Of a DNA stretch of 64,000 nt, positions 39,573 to 50,164 are shown one piece after another. The stretch's first letter is position 1. The number at the start of each line of letters is the position of its first letter. The translations under genes and the position numbers were made by a program. The notes beneath the pieces were generated by a model. It had not been told where the DNA came from. It worked only from the letters and a program-made list of their open reading frames with translations, and did not search any database. The stretch covers positions 351,006-415,005 of the forward strand of contig CAKOGP040001725.1 in assembly GCA_933822405.4 (NCBI GenBank), given 5' to 3'. The DNA comes from Cylindrotheca closterium (taxonomy: Eukaryota > Bacillariophyta > Bacillariophyceae > Bacillariales > Bacillariaceae).

Positions 39573-40012
39573 CTATTATTGCTGTCGTGTTGTCTGTGCA
39601 GTATATACCGGTAGGCTGAGGGCAAACCTAAAAATTCCAATGGTGGATTGACCCATTCAAATTCCAATAGCTATAATATATATAGTACCGGTAGGTAGGG
39701 GCTTGCCCAGAATTACAATTGGTACGCCAGTCGTCCTGTAGTAAAGCAACGAAGTTCTCGGCCTTTTAAAAACGTTGCTGTACGTACTATAAACCCTGAT
39801 AAAGCAAATTCTGATCATGCAAATTTGCTGTATCATACGCAGTACGGAATAGGAGAGGAGTTAATCTTTAGCAATGATGGTCTATCACTATATACTGTGT
39901 TACGTTATTTACAAGTAGTGCCTCTTTTGTACTTCCTAGCTGGACGGTAGGCATTTGTGCAGTGGTGCTGTTTCCGTCAAAACACGATTTTCTGTACATT
40001 GATGGTAATTCC
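39573..40012. other. Intergenic DNA
   Basis: About 440 bases. It has two taccggtagg motifs (near 39607 and 39687) and a tataatatatatagta stretch near 39671. A missing 5' exon of the recombinase-like gene could lie here but was not identified. Confidence 0.4.
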
Positions 40013-41635
40013 TTAGATAGTCAGCAAGTCATCATCGTCATCCATCTCCATCTTCTTTTCTTCATCTTCTTCTCGAAGTCGATCCAACTTCTTTCCCAAC
40101 GTGGATCCTTGTCGAGTAACCTTGCCATGAGGATCGTTGGGATCGACAGCCAGTGTTCCCAATTGGGACACGTCCACGGTACTTGGACCTCGTCCCATGG
40201 GTCGTTTCCATCCACCATTGATGGTCTTGGTCATGTATGGGATGTAATCCTTCTTTCTCGAGACACGACCTCCGAGGTCCATGAGACTTTGATCGTCATT
40301 CAGATACTTTCCACCAAAGGTAGCTTCGGCCAAGGCCCGTTCGGTGGGTCCACAGAGCAACAATTGGGAATGCAGCTTGACAATGTTGACCACGGCCAAA
40401 AAGATGCACTCCAGACCCTTTTCCTTTTTGCAGGCCACCAATTCGGGAAGCAATTCGTCGACTCGCGACAGAATGGCATCGTCGTCAGTCGTTTCGACGA
40501 CGGCAAATCCAATTTCCCCAGAGAAACCAGACGCTTCAAAGGTAAAGGTCTTTCGGTCACCATTGACGAGATTGACGGCAGACATATTCGCAAGTTCCTT
40601 GGACTTGGCCTTGAATTGCTTCGATGCGAGCTTGTCAATATCATCAACTCCGGCAATGTCGGCCAAGACGGCCACCACCAATCGATCCCATTCCGTAGTG
40701 GTTGGTCCTTGCAAATTCAGTGTATCGGACAAAATGGCACAGAGCAACATGCCGGCAATGTGCTTGGGTGGTCGACGCGAGTGCGTGAGATAAGTGTGGG
40801 CGACAATGGTGGACATACTGCCCCATGGACGAATGTCAATGTAAATGGGTTTTTCCGTGACAATGGTTTTGGATTGGAGTGCGTGATGATCAATGACACC
40901 GACAATGTTGTCGGCTTGAATGGCAGGATTCATTTGAGAGGTTTGTTGGTGATCCACCAAGCAAACACCCGCATCGGGACGTTCTTTGAGTAATTCCTCA
41001 ATGGGTGTGGGAGTGGGTACACCCCAATAGTCCAACGCAAACTTGGTTTCACTATTGATTTTGGAAGCAGATGCCGGAACTCCACCATACAATGCCGCAG
41101 CGCCAATGGCACCGGCAATGGAATCCAAATCCGTGACCAAGTGTCCACAGAAAATGACATTTTTCAAAGATTGTGGCATGTACAAATTCATTTCCGGAAC
41201 CTTGTCATCGTCGGCTGGCAAGGAATCGACAATCTTTTCAGCCTCCTTTTCGTGGCTGATCACTTGCTCTTCCACTTCGGTCAGTTGACGAACACCTCCT
41301 CCGTATTTGCGGCCGTGTTCACCGATTCCTTCTTCAATGGCAGCTTTGGCACCCGCCATGTGAGGATGTTTGGATGCAGCATCATTAGCATCAGATGACA
41401 ATTGAGTGCGAGGACGCTTGTTGTTGTTGTTGTTATTGTTGTTACTTTCGGATGGAGTGGTCATTTTGTTGTCGGTGTTATCCTTGGTGTTGTCCGGGTC
41501 ACAAGATGATATAGGTTGTTGTGGATTCGTTCCAACGGACGATGGAATAATGAGTACAAAGACTAGTATGGATACCAATACTACGCGTGGTATAATACGT
41601 AAACTCGTCGTTGCTGGGAAACCACGTAGTTGCAT
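40013..41635 (-). CDS. Family II (Mn-dependent, DHH/DHHA2) inorganic pyrophosphatase-like protein
   Basis: 540 residues, ATG at 41635. A hydrophobic N-terminus (~17-35) acts as a signal peptide or anchor and is followed by a low-complexity Asn-rich linker (~64-72). The DHH domain has Gly-His-Leu-Val-Thr-Asp-Leu-Asp-Ser (164-172), Val-Asp-His-Gln (227-230) and Asp-His-His (249-251), the metal ligands of family II pyrophosphatases. The C-terminal DHHA2 domain carries Ser-Arg-Lys-Lys-Asp (459-463), the substrate-binding motif. It should hydrolyse pyrophosphate or a related phosphoanhydride such as short polyphosphate (exopolyphosphatase/prune relatives share the fold). The signal suggests an endomembrane or organelle location. 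Confidence 0.85.
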   Translation of the reverse strand: MQLRGFPATTSLRIIPRVVLVSILVFVLIIPSSVGTNPQQPISSCDPDNTKDNTDNKMTTPSESNNNNNNNNKRPRTQLSSDANDAASKHPHMAGAKAAIEEGIGEHGRKYGGGVRQLTEVEEQVISHEKEAEKIVDSLPADDDKVPEMNLYMPQSLKNVIFCGHLVTDLDSIAGAIGAAALYGGVPASASKINSETKFALDYWGVPTPTPIEELLKERPDAGVCLVDHQQTSQMNPAIQADNIVGVIDHHALQSKTIVTEKPIYIDIRPWGSMSTIVAHTYLTHSRRPPKHIAGMLLCAILSDTLNLQGPTTTEWDRLVVAVLADIAGVDDIDKLASKQFKAKSKELANMSAVNLVNGDRKTFTFEASGFSGEIGFAVVETTDDDAILSRVDELLPELVACKKEKGLECIFLAVVNIVKLHSQLLLCGPTERALAEATFGGKYLNDDQSLMDLGGRVSRKKDYIPYMTKTINGGWKRPMGRGPSTVDVSQLGTLAVDPNDPHGKVTRQGSTLGKKLDRLREEDEEKKMEMDDDDDLLTI

Positions 41636-42387
41636 AGGTATGCATGCAGGAACAATTTTGAAATCGTGAAACTTGTGATGGAAAACAATTGGTCATTTGC
41701 TACTTATGGCAAAACCGTTGCCGTAAGTGGCCAATGTACCAGATATGTGACACACGTGGTTGGTCATGCGAGACAATTATCTAACGATTTAGAATCCAAA
41801 TTGACGTGGTAGCCTACTTGTCTTCCCAAACCACGTCACAACAAAAATAACAGAGGTCGAGGAGCACGACAGACGGCACCTCAATCCTGGATTTTCCATT
41901 TTTGGGCACGTGCCAAACCACAAATTTGAAGGCACTGCGACAGTCGTACCTCGGAGTTTTGGTTTTCGTCCACTCACGCGCGCGCCTTACAACGGAGATA
42001 GATTTCTCTCAAGCAAGAGCAAGCTTGTAATCTTGGTTCGAGATCACCCAGGACACAGCCAACAACCAGGCATCACAGAAAAAAAGTCACCATTACACTC
42101 GTTTCTTGTGTCTCTTTTCTTTTGAATTGGTTTTGTTGATTATAATTGAAGCAAAACTTTTGTTAGAAGCGAGAATACATTTCTTGAGCGTTCACCTACA
42201 GTACAGATTTTCAACTTTTGGTAGTTTCCTGAATACTGCGACTGACAGTCTTGCTTGATCAGACAATACAACAACGACCACAGCCACGACTCGGCAAACC
42301 TACAGTACAGCAACTGCAACCAGACGCACAAGCAGACAACGCTTGTACAGCATCAGCATCATCTATCATCATAATATCTCTTTCAGT
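41636..42387. other. Divergent intergenic region
   Basis: About 750 bases between the pyrophosphatase (-) and the next plus-strand gene. It likely carries both promoters. A cacgcgcgcgcc stretch lies near 41974. No RNA gene was recognised; a ggttcgagatc word near 42030 was checked as a T-arm and does not pair. Confidence 0.45.
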
Positions 42388-43452
42388 ATGAGCTTTCACC
42401 TGAGAACCAGTTATCATCAATCCGTAGGTGTCGCGCCTGTTGTGGTGATGCCTATTACCACCGCCGCCGCTGCCGCCACGCCAACTACTACTACTCCTAC
42501 TCCTCAAACCTATTATGCCTCACCGCCACCACCCACAGCAGCACCTCAGCACATACCCGCGGCGGCGGCGGTGCAGCACCATCCCATCACACCCCGCAAT
42601 TCTCTGCACCAACGCTTGCCCACCAATGGTTCCGGATACGAATCGGCGTTGGATGCTTTGAATGCCTTGGACTTTTCCGAACGGGCCTTGGATTTTTCGA
42701 GACGCATTACTTCTGACATATCCACTCTGGAATGCGAATCGGTCAAAGCGGAACCCAACTATAATCCTGCCGTGGAGGATACACCCTTTGTACCACCGTT
42801 GGAGATTCACATTCCGGTCAATCTTGCACACTTGGCAGTGCAACAGAAGCAGCAACAGCAAAAGAAGCTGCAGCAATCCAATCATGGCAGTACTACTACT
42901 ACAACTACTACTACTGCTCGAAGAGCATCCTTCTCTTCTGCCAATCTTCTTAAACCAGCCATCTTGACTCGGCAAACATCTTGCCAGTCGCGATTGGAAA
43001 TGTCCCAAGCCTCTCCCAACAAGTCTTCATTGCATTACATATCCCACAAGTCGGCCATGAAACTTGCCATGAACAATGGTGGTGTCCTCCCGCCCCAGTA
43101 TTCGCATTCCAGTGGTACAGTGCCACAAGAAGAGCTCGATCGGGATCCTAGTTTGGAAGACTATGCCAATGGTGCGGGTGCAGTCACCTGGGACGATCAC
43201 TCACGGTTGTCCTACTATACCAGTCCCACGGATTTGTACACGAGCGATGACTCCGATCCCATTGCCATTAGCAACAATGCTTCTAACACTGCCACCAAAA
43301 AGGGCAAGGTCAAGCGGGAATTGAAAAAGATCATGACGCGATTCCGGCATTCCAAATCCAAACATAAAAGCAAGACGCTGCAGCCACAAGAGGTGGTGGA
43401 AGGTGCCATTAAGGATTATGACAGTTTTGGGAGTGAACGAGGGTTTTGTTAA
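42388..43452 (+). CDS. Low-complexity protein of unknown function
   Basis: 354 residues from ATG at 42388; the frame is open slightly further upstream only from a TTG. Residues 1-75 are rich in Ala, Thr and Pro. A predicted helix lies at ~80-110 (Ala-Leu-Asp-Ala-Leu-Asn-Ala-Leu-Asp). A Gln/Lys run (~150-165), a Thr run (~170-178) and Ser-rich segments follow. The C-terminus has a Lys/Arg-rich basic stretch (~310-335). No signal peptide or membrane helix is present. The basic region and low complexity suit a nuclear or regulatory protein, but no family is recognised. Confidence 0.6.
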   Translation: MSFHLRTSYHQSVGVAPVVVMPITTAAAAATPTTTTPTPQTYYASPPPPTAAPQHIPAAAAVQHHPITPRNSLHQRLPTNGSGYESALDALNALDFSERALDFSRRITSDISTLECESVKAEPNYNPAVEDTPFVPPLEIHIPVNLAHLAVQQKQQQQKKLQQSNHGSTTTTTTTTARRASFSSANLLKPAILTRQTSCQSRLEMSQASPNKSSLHYISHKSAMKLAMNNGGVLPPQYSHSSGTVPQEELDRDPSLEDYANGAGAVTWDDHSRLSYYTSPTDLYTSDDSDPIAISNNASNTATKKGKVKRELKKIMTRFRHSKSKHKSKTLQPQEVVEGAIKDYDSFGSERGFC

Positions 43453-44306
43453 AAGCAGCAAGTAGACAGGTCGGCAGGAAACATGACGGGAATGGTCCTG
43501 AATGGTGGTGGTGGTGGTGGTGAAAGAGACAGGCACTGACAACAGTTTCTAAAGTGCCGACCTTAAGATCTACAGGACGTAACGTGACTGAACAGCCGAG
43601 TCCCGATCAGATGAGGATCTTTCACCACAGTCATCGGTTCTACCGGTACCCTGTACTGTACCAAAGCAGTCATTCAGGCACCGCCCCAACTGTTGAGGCC
43701 AACGAAGTCATCACAAACCGCACAGCAGAACAACACACACACACACAGGACACAGTACATCAATAGAGACATCATTCTTTTTGGAAACGAAAAAAGGAAA
43801 GGAAAGGAAATAGAGTTTGAATGCAATTTGTATTACATGTATTAGCAGCTATTGTGAACGAGAATAATCACAAAACAGAAATAAAGTAAACGTATATTAT
43901 TAGACCACGTTGCATACGGTAGACAATATTGTCGGGACGAAGCAGAAATGACCCAAAAGTGCCTTCATCAATGTTTGTTCCATTGATAAATGTATCTATC
44001 GAAGTACTTTGAAAAGTTGCGATTCCGTTGTACTGTATAGTCCTGACGTTGTTTTAGCATCGAATCGCATATATATCATACTAGCAATTCATCTTTAATT
44101 TTAAATCGTACGTTGCTAAGTTGCTTATGCCGCGGAATAGAATGTACAGGGACGACTCATTGGAATGAGTAATGATTTTTTTTGAAACCCGCTTTTTATT
44201 TTATGTGGTCTTGTTGGTTGTCAACATACAGTATTGAACATGCACTACTGCCATCATTACGATCATAATTCGAAATCGTTTCAGTTCAACTGCTTGGAAA
44301 TCTACC
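43453..44306. other. Intergenic DNA with short simple repeats
   Basis: About 850 bases. It contains a (ggt)n run at 43505-43521, an (ac)n run at 43735-43746 and a purine-rich aaaggaaaggaaaggaaa block near 43792-43810. A ctaccggtaccctg motif lies at 43640. No gene was supported. Confidence 0.5.
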
Positions 44307-45668
44307 ATGAGCACCTCTCATCATTCAATGGGGTTCTTTGAAAACGCATTTGGCTTTAACGAATCCAACTATAGCTCAACACAAAAGAGTCTATTGGATC
44401 GAGCCACCTTTTCCTACACTCCTCCCAATCCCCCCACCCGTGAATACTGGCAAGAACACTGTTCCTTTCACGTTCCAAATGGGGACAAGGGAATGAAACA
44501 AATTTCAGCCGGAACCTTTTCCATGCCATCGGTGGAACAACTACGATCCCGTGTTCAACAGGAATTGGACTTCTTGTTGCCAAAACAGCAACAAGGCACT
44601 TCAGCCGGACAAGCTGAGAACAACAAGACGACTACGATTCAAGAATCACAACAAGCAGCTTCAAAGGTCACGGTTCGCAACATGGTTGGTGAAGCGCGAT
44701 CTTTGCATTCGGAGCCATTTTCAGCCATTCTTGGCAAGACGAGCAGTAATAAGTACCCACCAGGCGACTTTCCACCTCAAAACCATTACATCTTTCAAGC
44801 TGCTAGCCAATTCAACCTTTTGGAATTCCCCAGTCCCAGGGTCACTCCAGAAGCTGGCATTGCTGGATACATTAATGATCGAACTCAAGGTCCAGCCTGT
44901 GCCATTGCTTGTGCAGCGGGTACAGCCTATCGCAATTATCTCTTGCCCATGATGAAAGATGGTGATTCCGGTAGTACTAGTAGTAGTAAGGAATCGACCA
45001 ATCCTGCCATTGAGCAACGAGGTCAGACCAAAGAATGGCAACTGAATGGATTGCAACTTGTGGAGGACTACCTTAAGACATTCACTAGTCTCCAAAAGGT
45101 ACCATGGACTGTGCACAATGGATACATGGAAGGACAGAAGCGTTACATTATGGAATTGAATGCCCTCTTGGAATCAGATCCCCATTTGCAGGATGCACTG
45201 ACGAGTAGACTCCAAATTGGAGTCCAAGAAGATGCTACAGTGACGGATTGTTGTCCTGTAACAACAGCAACAACAAGAACAACAGCAACCGATCATGATG
45301 ACTTATTTCAAGTCACCCAAACCTACAATTCGGCCATTAGCATTGGATACTCACGCCTGTCAAGTTCCTTGTGGAGACCAATGGCCACCATTGTCCTTCA
45401 AGCAACCTACGAAGCCACACTGTTGGTTGCGATTTTGAAAGCAATTCAGTTTGCTCTGCGGGGCGATCCAAAGCAGGTCACGGTGCTTTTGACCAAAGTA
45501 GGTGGAGGCGTTTTTCAAAATGACGACTGTTGGATTTGTGAAGCCATGAAACGGGCCATTGGTCAAGTAGAAGAGCTCATCACCAGCAAGCCATATGGGA
45601 TTGGATTGGACGTTCGAATTGTCCATTTTGGGGAGATCCAAGACGAATACATGTCATTGGAGCAGTGA
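44307..45668 (+). CDS. Conserved protein of unknown function, macro-domain-like C-terminus
   Basis: 453 residues, ATG at 44307. Conserved-looking blocks are Tyr-Pro-Pro-Gly-Asp-Phe, Phe-Gln-Ala-Ala-Ser-Gln-Phe-Asn-Leu-Leu-Glu, Val-Thr-Pro-Glu-Ala-Gly-Ile, Gly-Pro-Ala-Cys-Ala-Ile-Ala-Cys and Gly-Gly-Gly-Val-Phe-Gln-Asn-Asp. The last resembles the G-G-G-x-F-x-N loop of macro-domain ADP-ribose-binding proteins, and the Ala-Ser-Gln-Phe-Asn block could bind a nucleotide too. These features suggest a wide-ranging family with bacterial members. Low-complexity insertions (Ser/Thr runs near 44970 and 45260) interrupt it. No targeting signal is seen. Function is unassigned. Confidence 0.6.
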   Translation: MSTSHHSMGFFENAFGFNESNYSSTQKSLLDRATFSYTPPNPPTREYWQEHCSFHVPNGDKGMKQISAGTFSMPSVEQLRSRVQQELDFLLPKQQQGTSAGQAENNKTTTIQESQQAASKVTVRNMVGEARSLHSEPFSAILGKTSSNKYPPGDFPPQNHYIFQAASQFNLLEFPSPRVTPEAGIAGYINDRTQGPACAIACAAGTAYRNYLLPMMKDGDSGSTSSSKESTNPAIEQRGQTKEWQLNGLQLVEDYLKTFTSLQKVPWTVHNGYMEGQKRYIMELNALLESDPHLQDALTSRLQIGVQEDATVTDCCPVTTATTRTTATDHDDLFQVTQTYNSAISIGYSRLSSSLWRPMATIVLQATYEATLLVAILKAIQFALRGDPKQVTVLLTKVGGGVFQNDDCWICEAMKRAIGQVEELITSKPYGIGLDVRIVHFGEIQDEYMSLEQ

Positions 45669-45742
45669 TGAGATGATGATTTGACATAAAGTAAATTCAT
45701 GTGGGGCATCAATAGAAGTAGGCTAGCTAGTAGAGGGATTTA

Positions 45743-45922
45743 TTACAACATTACTACGACCTCGTAGCGGAAGTGGCTGTTGCTAGAATTGATGTTCATT
45801 ATGATAGTTGCAACTGTCAACAGGGAAAGGATAATTGGCACAACAAAGGACGCACCACCCAACAGCAAGAACAGTGTTTCGTTTTGTGACAGCTCGGTTT
45901 GGTCCTTCCCAGAGAACATCTC
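45743..45922 (-). CDS. Possible small single-helix membrane protein
   Basis: From ATG at 45922 the frame gives about 59 residues: an acidic, polar start and one hydrophobic helix ending in a short tail with Phe-Arg-Tyr-Glu. The protein-like sequence extends upstream past the ATG to about 45976, so this may be the last exon of a spliced gene. It lies between the 3' ends of two convergent genes. No family was recognised. Confidence 0.3.
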   Translation of the reverse strand, partial: EMFSGKDQTELSQNETLFLLLGGASFVVPIILSLLTVATIIMNINSSNSHFRYEVVVML

Positions 45923-46061
45923 GTCTTCCAATGTGATTTCAATACTAGCGTGCTTCAAGCCCAAAAGAGGACACAAGACAAAATGTCGGAATCCTAGTTT
46001 ACAGTATCAAGCTGTTCCGAAAAACCCAAGTCCCCTAAAAAATAATATATTTGAAATATTC

Positions 46062-46974
46062 TTAAACATCCGCCACAACATCTGACGGGGTTCCCGTAGG
46101 AGCTGGAGCCGTGACAGTAGGTTGAGCCATTTGCGGTGGTGGCTGCTGTTGAGGTAGTCCTTGAGCGTGCTGTTGTTGTTGATGTTGATGTGGCCAGTAA
46201 GCCAAGGGGTTAAAGGTTGCCTGAGCGGCAGCGGCTACAGCAGCAGCCTGTTGGTGTTGCTGGTGTTGCAACTGCTGAGCACCATGACTCACTCCTACTT
46301 GAGCGGCCGGAGCTCCGTTCATAATGGCTTGGAGGGGGACAACATTGGGGTACTGCGTTGTGATAAATGACAGAAATGCAGCGGGTGAGAAAATGTTTGC
46401 TTTTCAGAAGATCATCAATCACATATCAAGAATGAAAAGGTTTCGTCAACGCTTCTGGTGAATGTGCACAGAATGCACAGAGAGCATATTGAAAACAAAC
46501 AAGCTAGACACTGATGCGCATCACAATCCGATCATAATGCACCAGAAACCTTCTTGGGAAACCACTTCACACGATCAATTCTGAAATTCAAATTCAACTT
46601 ACTTTTGATGCAATTTCCATAAGTTGTGTTCGCAAGTTATCATTTCTGTCGGTCAACTCCTTGTTTTCTTTTGATAGTGTAATCACAGTTCGCTGCAATT
46701 CTTCAATCATGGTCTTTTTGCGTTTGCGAGACTCTCGAGCTGAAATACGATTCTGTTCCAAGCGCTCTTTGCGCTTCTTTGCCTTCACATCATCATTGCC
46801 ACCTTCAGCTGATCCAAGTGATTCCGTACCATCTCCAGCTTCTTCTTCTGCAACTGCGATATTCATGCCCTCCGGCATACCATCGGCTGCTGCAGCTTCT
46901 GCTGGAGAAGACGACGTGCCTTGCTTATCAGCACCCGCTGAAGTGCCATTGGATTGTTCGTCGACTGGTGCCAT
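46062..46974 (-). CDS. bZIP transcription factor
   Basis: Exons 46974-46603 and 46352-46062 join in phase 0 to 220 residues; the 250-nt intron has GTAAGT...CAG. ATG at 46974 was chosen because the upstream frame opens only at a TTG. Residues ~64-115 are a basic leucine zipper: Lys/Arg-rich, with Asn75-x7-Arg83 in Asn-Arg-Ile-Ser-Ala-Arg-Glu-Ser-Arg, then Leu/Val heptads. Exon 2 opens with Asn-Val-Val-Pro-Leu-Gln-Ala-Ile, and the rest is rich in Gln, His, Ala and Pro, as in an activation region. It should bind DNA as a dimer in the nucleus; target genes are unknown. Confidence 0.85.
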
Positions 46975-47620
46975 TGTGTGACCTTTAGGTTTCTTTGTTT
47001 GTCTCAATCGAAAGACTCTAGATTCTGATAAGTTTCAAGGATCCTTCCTCCTTCTAGCAATGTCGAAATGTGGTGTGTGGATGAGGTGATGGGTGTACAC
47101 ATCAACTTTTGCGATGTTCAGGATACTTGTTGTTCCTTCCTTTGTCTTGGCATTCTCTGCCTTGAAACTGTTCTTACGAAGGCTGCGCTACAATTTTCGT
47201 AGGCCGGCGGGCTCCGGAATGTGGTGTGGATGATGCGCTGCTGACGTCGATGACTGCTCAATCGACCCCTTCGACCACTTACTGTTCGACCATCCATCCG
47301 CACGGCTACCAGCATAGTCAATATGGGACCACTGACCTTCACGACTAGCAGTCAAAATATCCTTTTAATAAAAGCGCTTCTGAGATGAATGGAACCACGA
47401 GAGAGACAGATATGTGTGCCACCTAATTTTTCTTCACACGTCCAACACCTTATGGTGAAAAAACTTCTATTCCGGGCCTTCTAAATGACAAGCAGAAACA
47501 GTCATAGCAGCGACTTTGTTTTTCTTATCAAAACTGACTTCAAGATCACAAATATGGTTTGTTTCGCCATTCTTTTCTATCCCAACGCTAACACTTAACC
47601 GCACTGGTTCGTAAAGGCTT
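46975..47620. other. Divergent intergenic region
   Basis: About 650 bases between the bZIP gene (-) and the first CRAL-TRIO/DUF6824 gene (+). It is likely promoter DNA for both. No gene, RNA or repeat was supported. Confidence 0.4.
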
Positions 47621-49536
47621 ATGAGATGCCATATATGTTGGGTGCGAAAGCTTGGGTGTGAGCCAATCTATCCCACATCGAAAAAACCTGTGCTTCGGTA
47701 TATTAGCGTTACGATTAGGCATTTACATTCCATCATGATTCATTATCTTGCAGGCTCCCTTATAAGCACCGAGACCAGCTTGATGGACCCGGTTGCGAAA
47801 AGTCAACATGCTAAAAAGCCAAGTGCCGAAGAGACTGACAACGATGCAACGCATGCAGAGAGTAGTAGTAGGCTGTTATTGTCAAGTCCACTGCCTTCCG
47901 AACTGCCAGATCCAAATGTCGCAGATGCCATGATTGCCAAAGAAATGTCAAATACATCCTCCCGAGAATTGGAGCGGGCTTATTTTGACGTGCATGGTGT
48001 GATTTCCAACGAAGTCCAAGAATCACCACAAATGATAGAACAAAGCATCCAGGCACTCCAAAACGAAATGGAAGAACGTACCTCTGACAACGCAGCCTTA
48101 CTACAAGCGAAACAACAAGACGCAAAATACGTGACCAACCGAAACTTTCTGTTGCCATTTCTCCGCTCCGAATATTTCGACGCCAAGGCTGCTGCCTTAC
48201 GACTGGCACGTCATTTTCAAGTCAAGAAGGAACTCTTTGGTGAGGAAAAATTGGTGTCCGACATTACGCAAGATGACCTCGACCAAGAGACTATGGATAC
48301 GCTGTATAGTGGCCTGACCCAGCACTTGCCCAGTCCAGACCGAAGTGGACGATCAGTTGTTGTTTATAATTGCAATGGTCAACAAAGACTGAGTGCAATG
48401 GGAAAGGTACGTCTAGTATACTATATATTGTATGTTTATCTTTCTTTCTCTGGATTTTTTCAACTGACAAAATGGCGTTTTGGCTTCTCTTATTCCATTT
48501 CGTTCAATATTATTTCATCAGCTGAAACGATTGTTCTACACATCCATGGTTGTATTTCCAAACAATGAACAATCGCAAAAGCGTGGAGTCGTGGTAGTTC
48601 TGTACCTACTGGGACCACGGAGCACCCAGCTGGAAGCAGGAGCACCGGGCAGTATGTCCTCTCGAAAGCTGGCTTGGAAACTCTGCCAGTTGTTGAGAGC
48701 CTTGCCCTTTCGACTTTCGGCCATGCATATCTGCTATGATTCGTTGGCGTGGTCGCCGGTGCTAGTAACCATGAAGATGGCATTGGGTGCTTTCACGAGG
48801 ATTCGGCTGCGGTCTCACTATGGTAAGAAGCTATCTATTTATCACCATAAACGTCCTCATCACCACAGCACTTACTTAAAACAAGAAACTTTTGCAAATG
48901 ACTCACACACACTCTCTTTCGTCCCCTCTCGTACTTTAAGGATCCCACGCCCATTGCATAGCAGCGCTTCAGGGATACGGCATCCAACCATGCTTCTTCC
49001 CCATCAAAGAAGGAGGAACAATGGATACGGCAAACTACAAGACTTGGTTGGAAGGTCAGCGACGAACAGAGAGACGAACCATGCCCAAGCGAACCCGCGT
49101 ATACGTTCCAGGTAACTTTGATGTTCTCTTTGGCAAAGGCAGTCCCCTTCAGAACCACATTGGCAATGTCAAGCTACGAGGACTCATTTCGGATTGTAAG
49201 AAAACGTACGAAAAAACGGAAAAGGGAAGGAAGCACGAGATATCACAAGCGGTGATTGAAATCGTGAAGGAGTCCTGTGGTCTCTTTCTGAAACAGGGCG
49301 GAGACGATTCTTGGATTGTCGTGGATGACGCTGCCGCTGAGCTCAAGGTGAGCACCTTGTTCCGATCCCTTCGTGGAGGAAAACGCGCCGCCAGGAAGGC
49401 ACCACCGCAACCGCAACCACAATCTCTCCAGAATATGGGAGGAGTAGACACTTCTACCTTTCCCTCATCCTCCGCGAACGCTTCGAATCAACAAGTGAAA
49501 GGAGGTGATCAGTCCTCCGATTCCAAACAATTTTAA
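47621..49536 (+). CDS. CRAL-TRIO + DUF6824 protein (paralogue 1)
   Basis: Exons 47621-48406, 48522-48822 and 48941-49536 join to 560 residues (introns 115 and 118 nt, GTACGT...CAG and GTAAGA...AAG). The start is uncertain: ATGs at 47735 and 47783 are also in frame, and 47783 best matches the paralogues' length. Exons 1-2 encode a Sec14-like CRAL-TRIO domain: a helical N-part with Asn-Arg-Asn-Phe-Leu-Leu-Pro-Phe-Leu-Arg, Asp-Arg-Ser-Gly-Arg, then strands including Gly-Val-Val-Val-Val-Leu and Leu-Pro-Phe-Arg-Leu-Ser-Ala-Met-His. Exon 3 encodes DUF6824, with Asp-Val-Leu-Phe-Gly-Lys-Gly and Gln-Asn-His-x-Gly-Asn. It may link a lipid-like ligand to nucleic-acid or protein binding. Confidence 0.75.
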
Positions 49537-49755
49537 CTGCAGGATTCCGAATCCGAGTTTTCAAGAATGCTACCGCACTAAAATTTTTGATACTATAAAA
49601 TGTTATTATACTAGCTATTATACAAATTGAATGAAATAAGTTGGAGGAGGATAGACCATTTCCCTGTTGACTAATTGACTCGGAGCAGTCGAATGAATCT
49701 GGTTTTCAGTCGATTGAGTCGGATTTTTATTTTCGGTGTGTCGCGTCGTGTCGTC

Positions 49756-49885
49756 TGAACCAGCCTAGAAGAAGAGATAGGAATGGGTCACAACAGAAGT
49801 TATAGAGTCTCTCAGAAAGCCACAGAAAGGAGTGACGTGAGAGTTAGGTCTAATCTAGTTCCAAAGTCACTCCAAGGTCATTACA
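49756..49885 (-). repeat. 3' LTR of the internally deleted element
   Basis: 130 bp, starting TGAACCAGCC and ending GGTCATTACA on the plus strand. It is identical to the LTR at 50799-50928. The polypurine tract abuts its right side, which fixes it as the 3' LTR. Confidence 0.93.
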
Positions 49886-49897
49886 CTCTTCCCTTCT
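49886..49897 (-). other. Polypurine tract of the internally deleted element
   Basis: On the minus strand AGAAGGGAAGAG lies directly against the 3' LTR, the expected position and composition of the primer for plus-strand DNA synthesis. Confidence 0.85.
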
Positions 49898-50164
49898 ATG
49901 ATCAGAGCCTGTCGATTGATCATACACTAAAGTCACGAGGCGTCCTTACATCCACTTGATCCTCCTTTCAACTTCAGAGGTGGTTCTTGACGCAATGGGC
50001 GATGCAAGCATATCGTCCATTAGACTCGACAAAACGGCACAAGCCGTCTGATGTTGATCCTTTCATGGATCGCATCTGTGCGCAATTCTGTAATCAAATT
50101 ATTTTCGCTTTGCGTTCTGTCTCCTCAAGTTTTCATTGATCTTGTACTGTCTCTTTTGCCTTAT

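Noticed and set aside
41990..42060. A ggttcgagatc word suggesting a tRNA T-arm
   Set aside because: The flanking bases do not form a 5-bp T-stem and no acceptor or anticodon stem could be placed around it.
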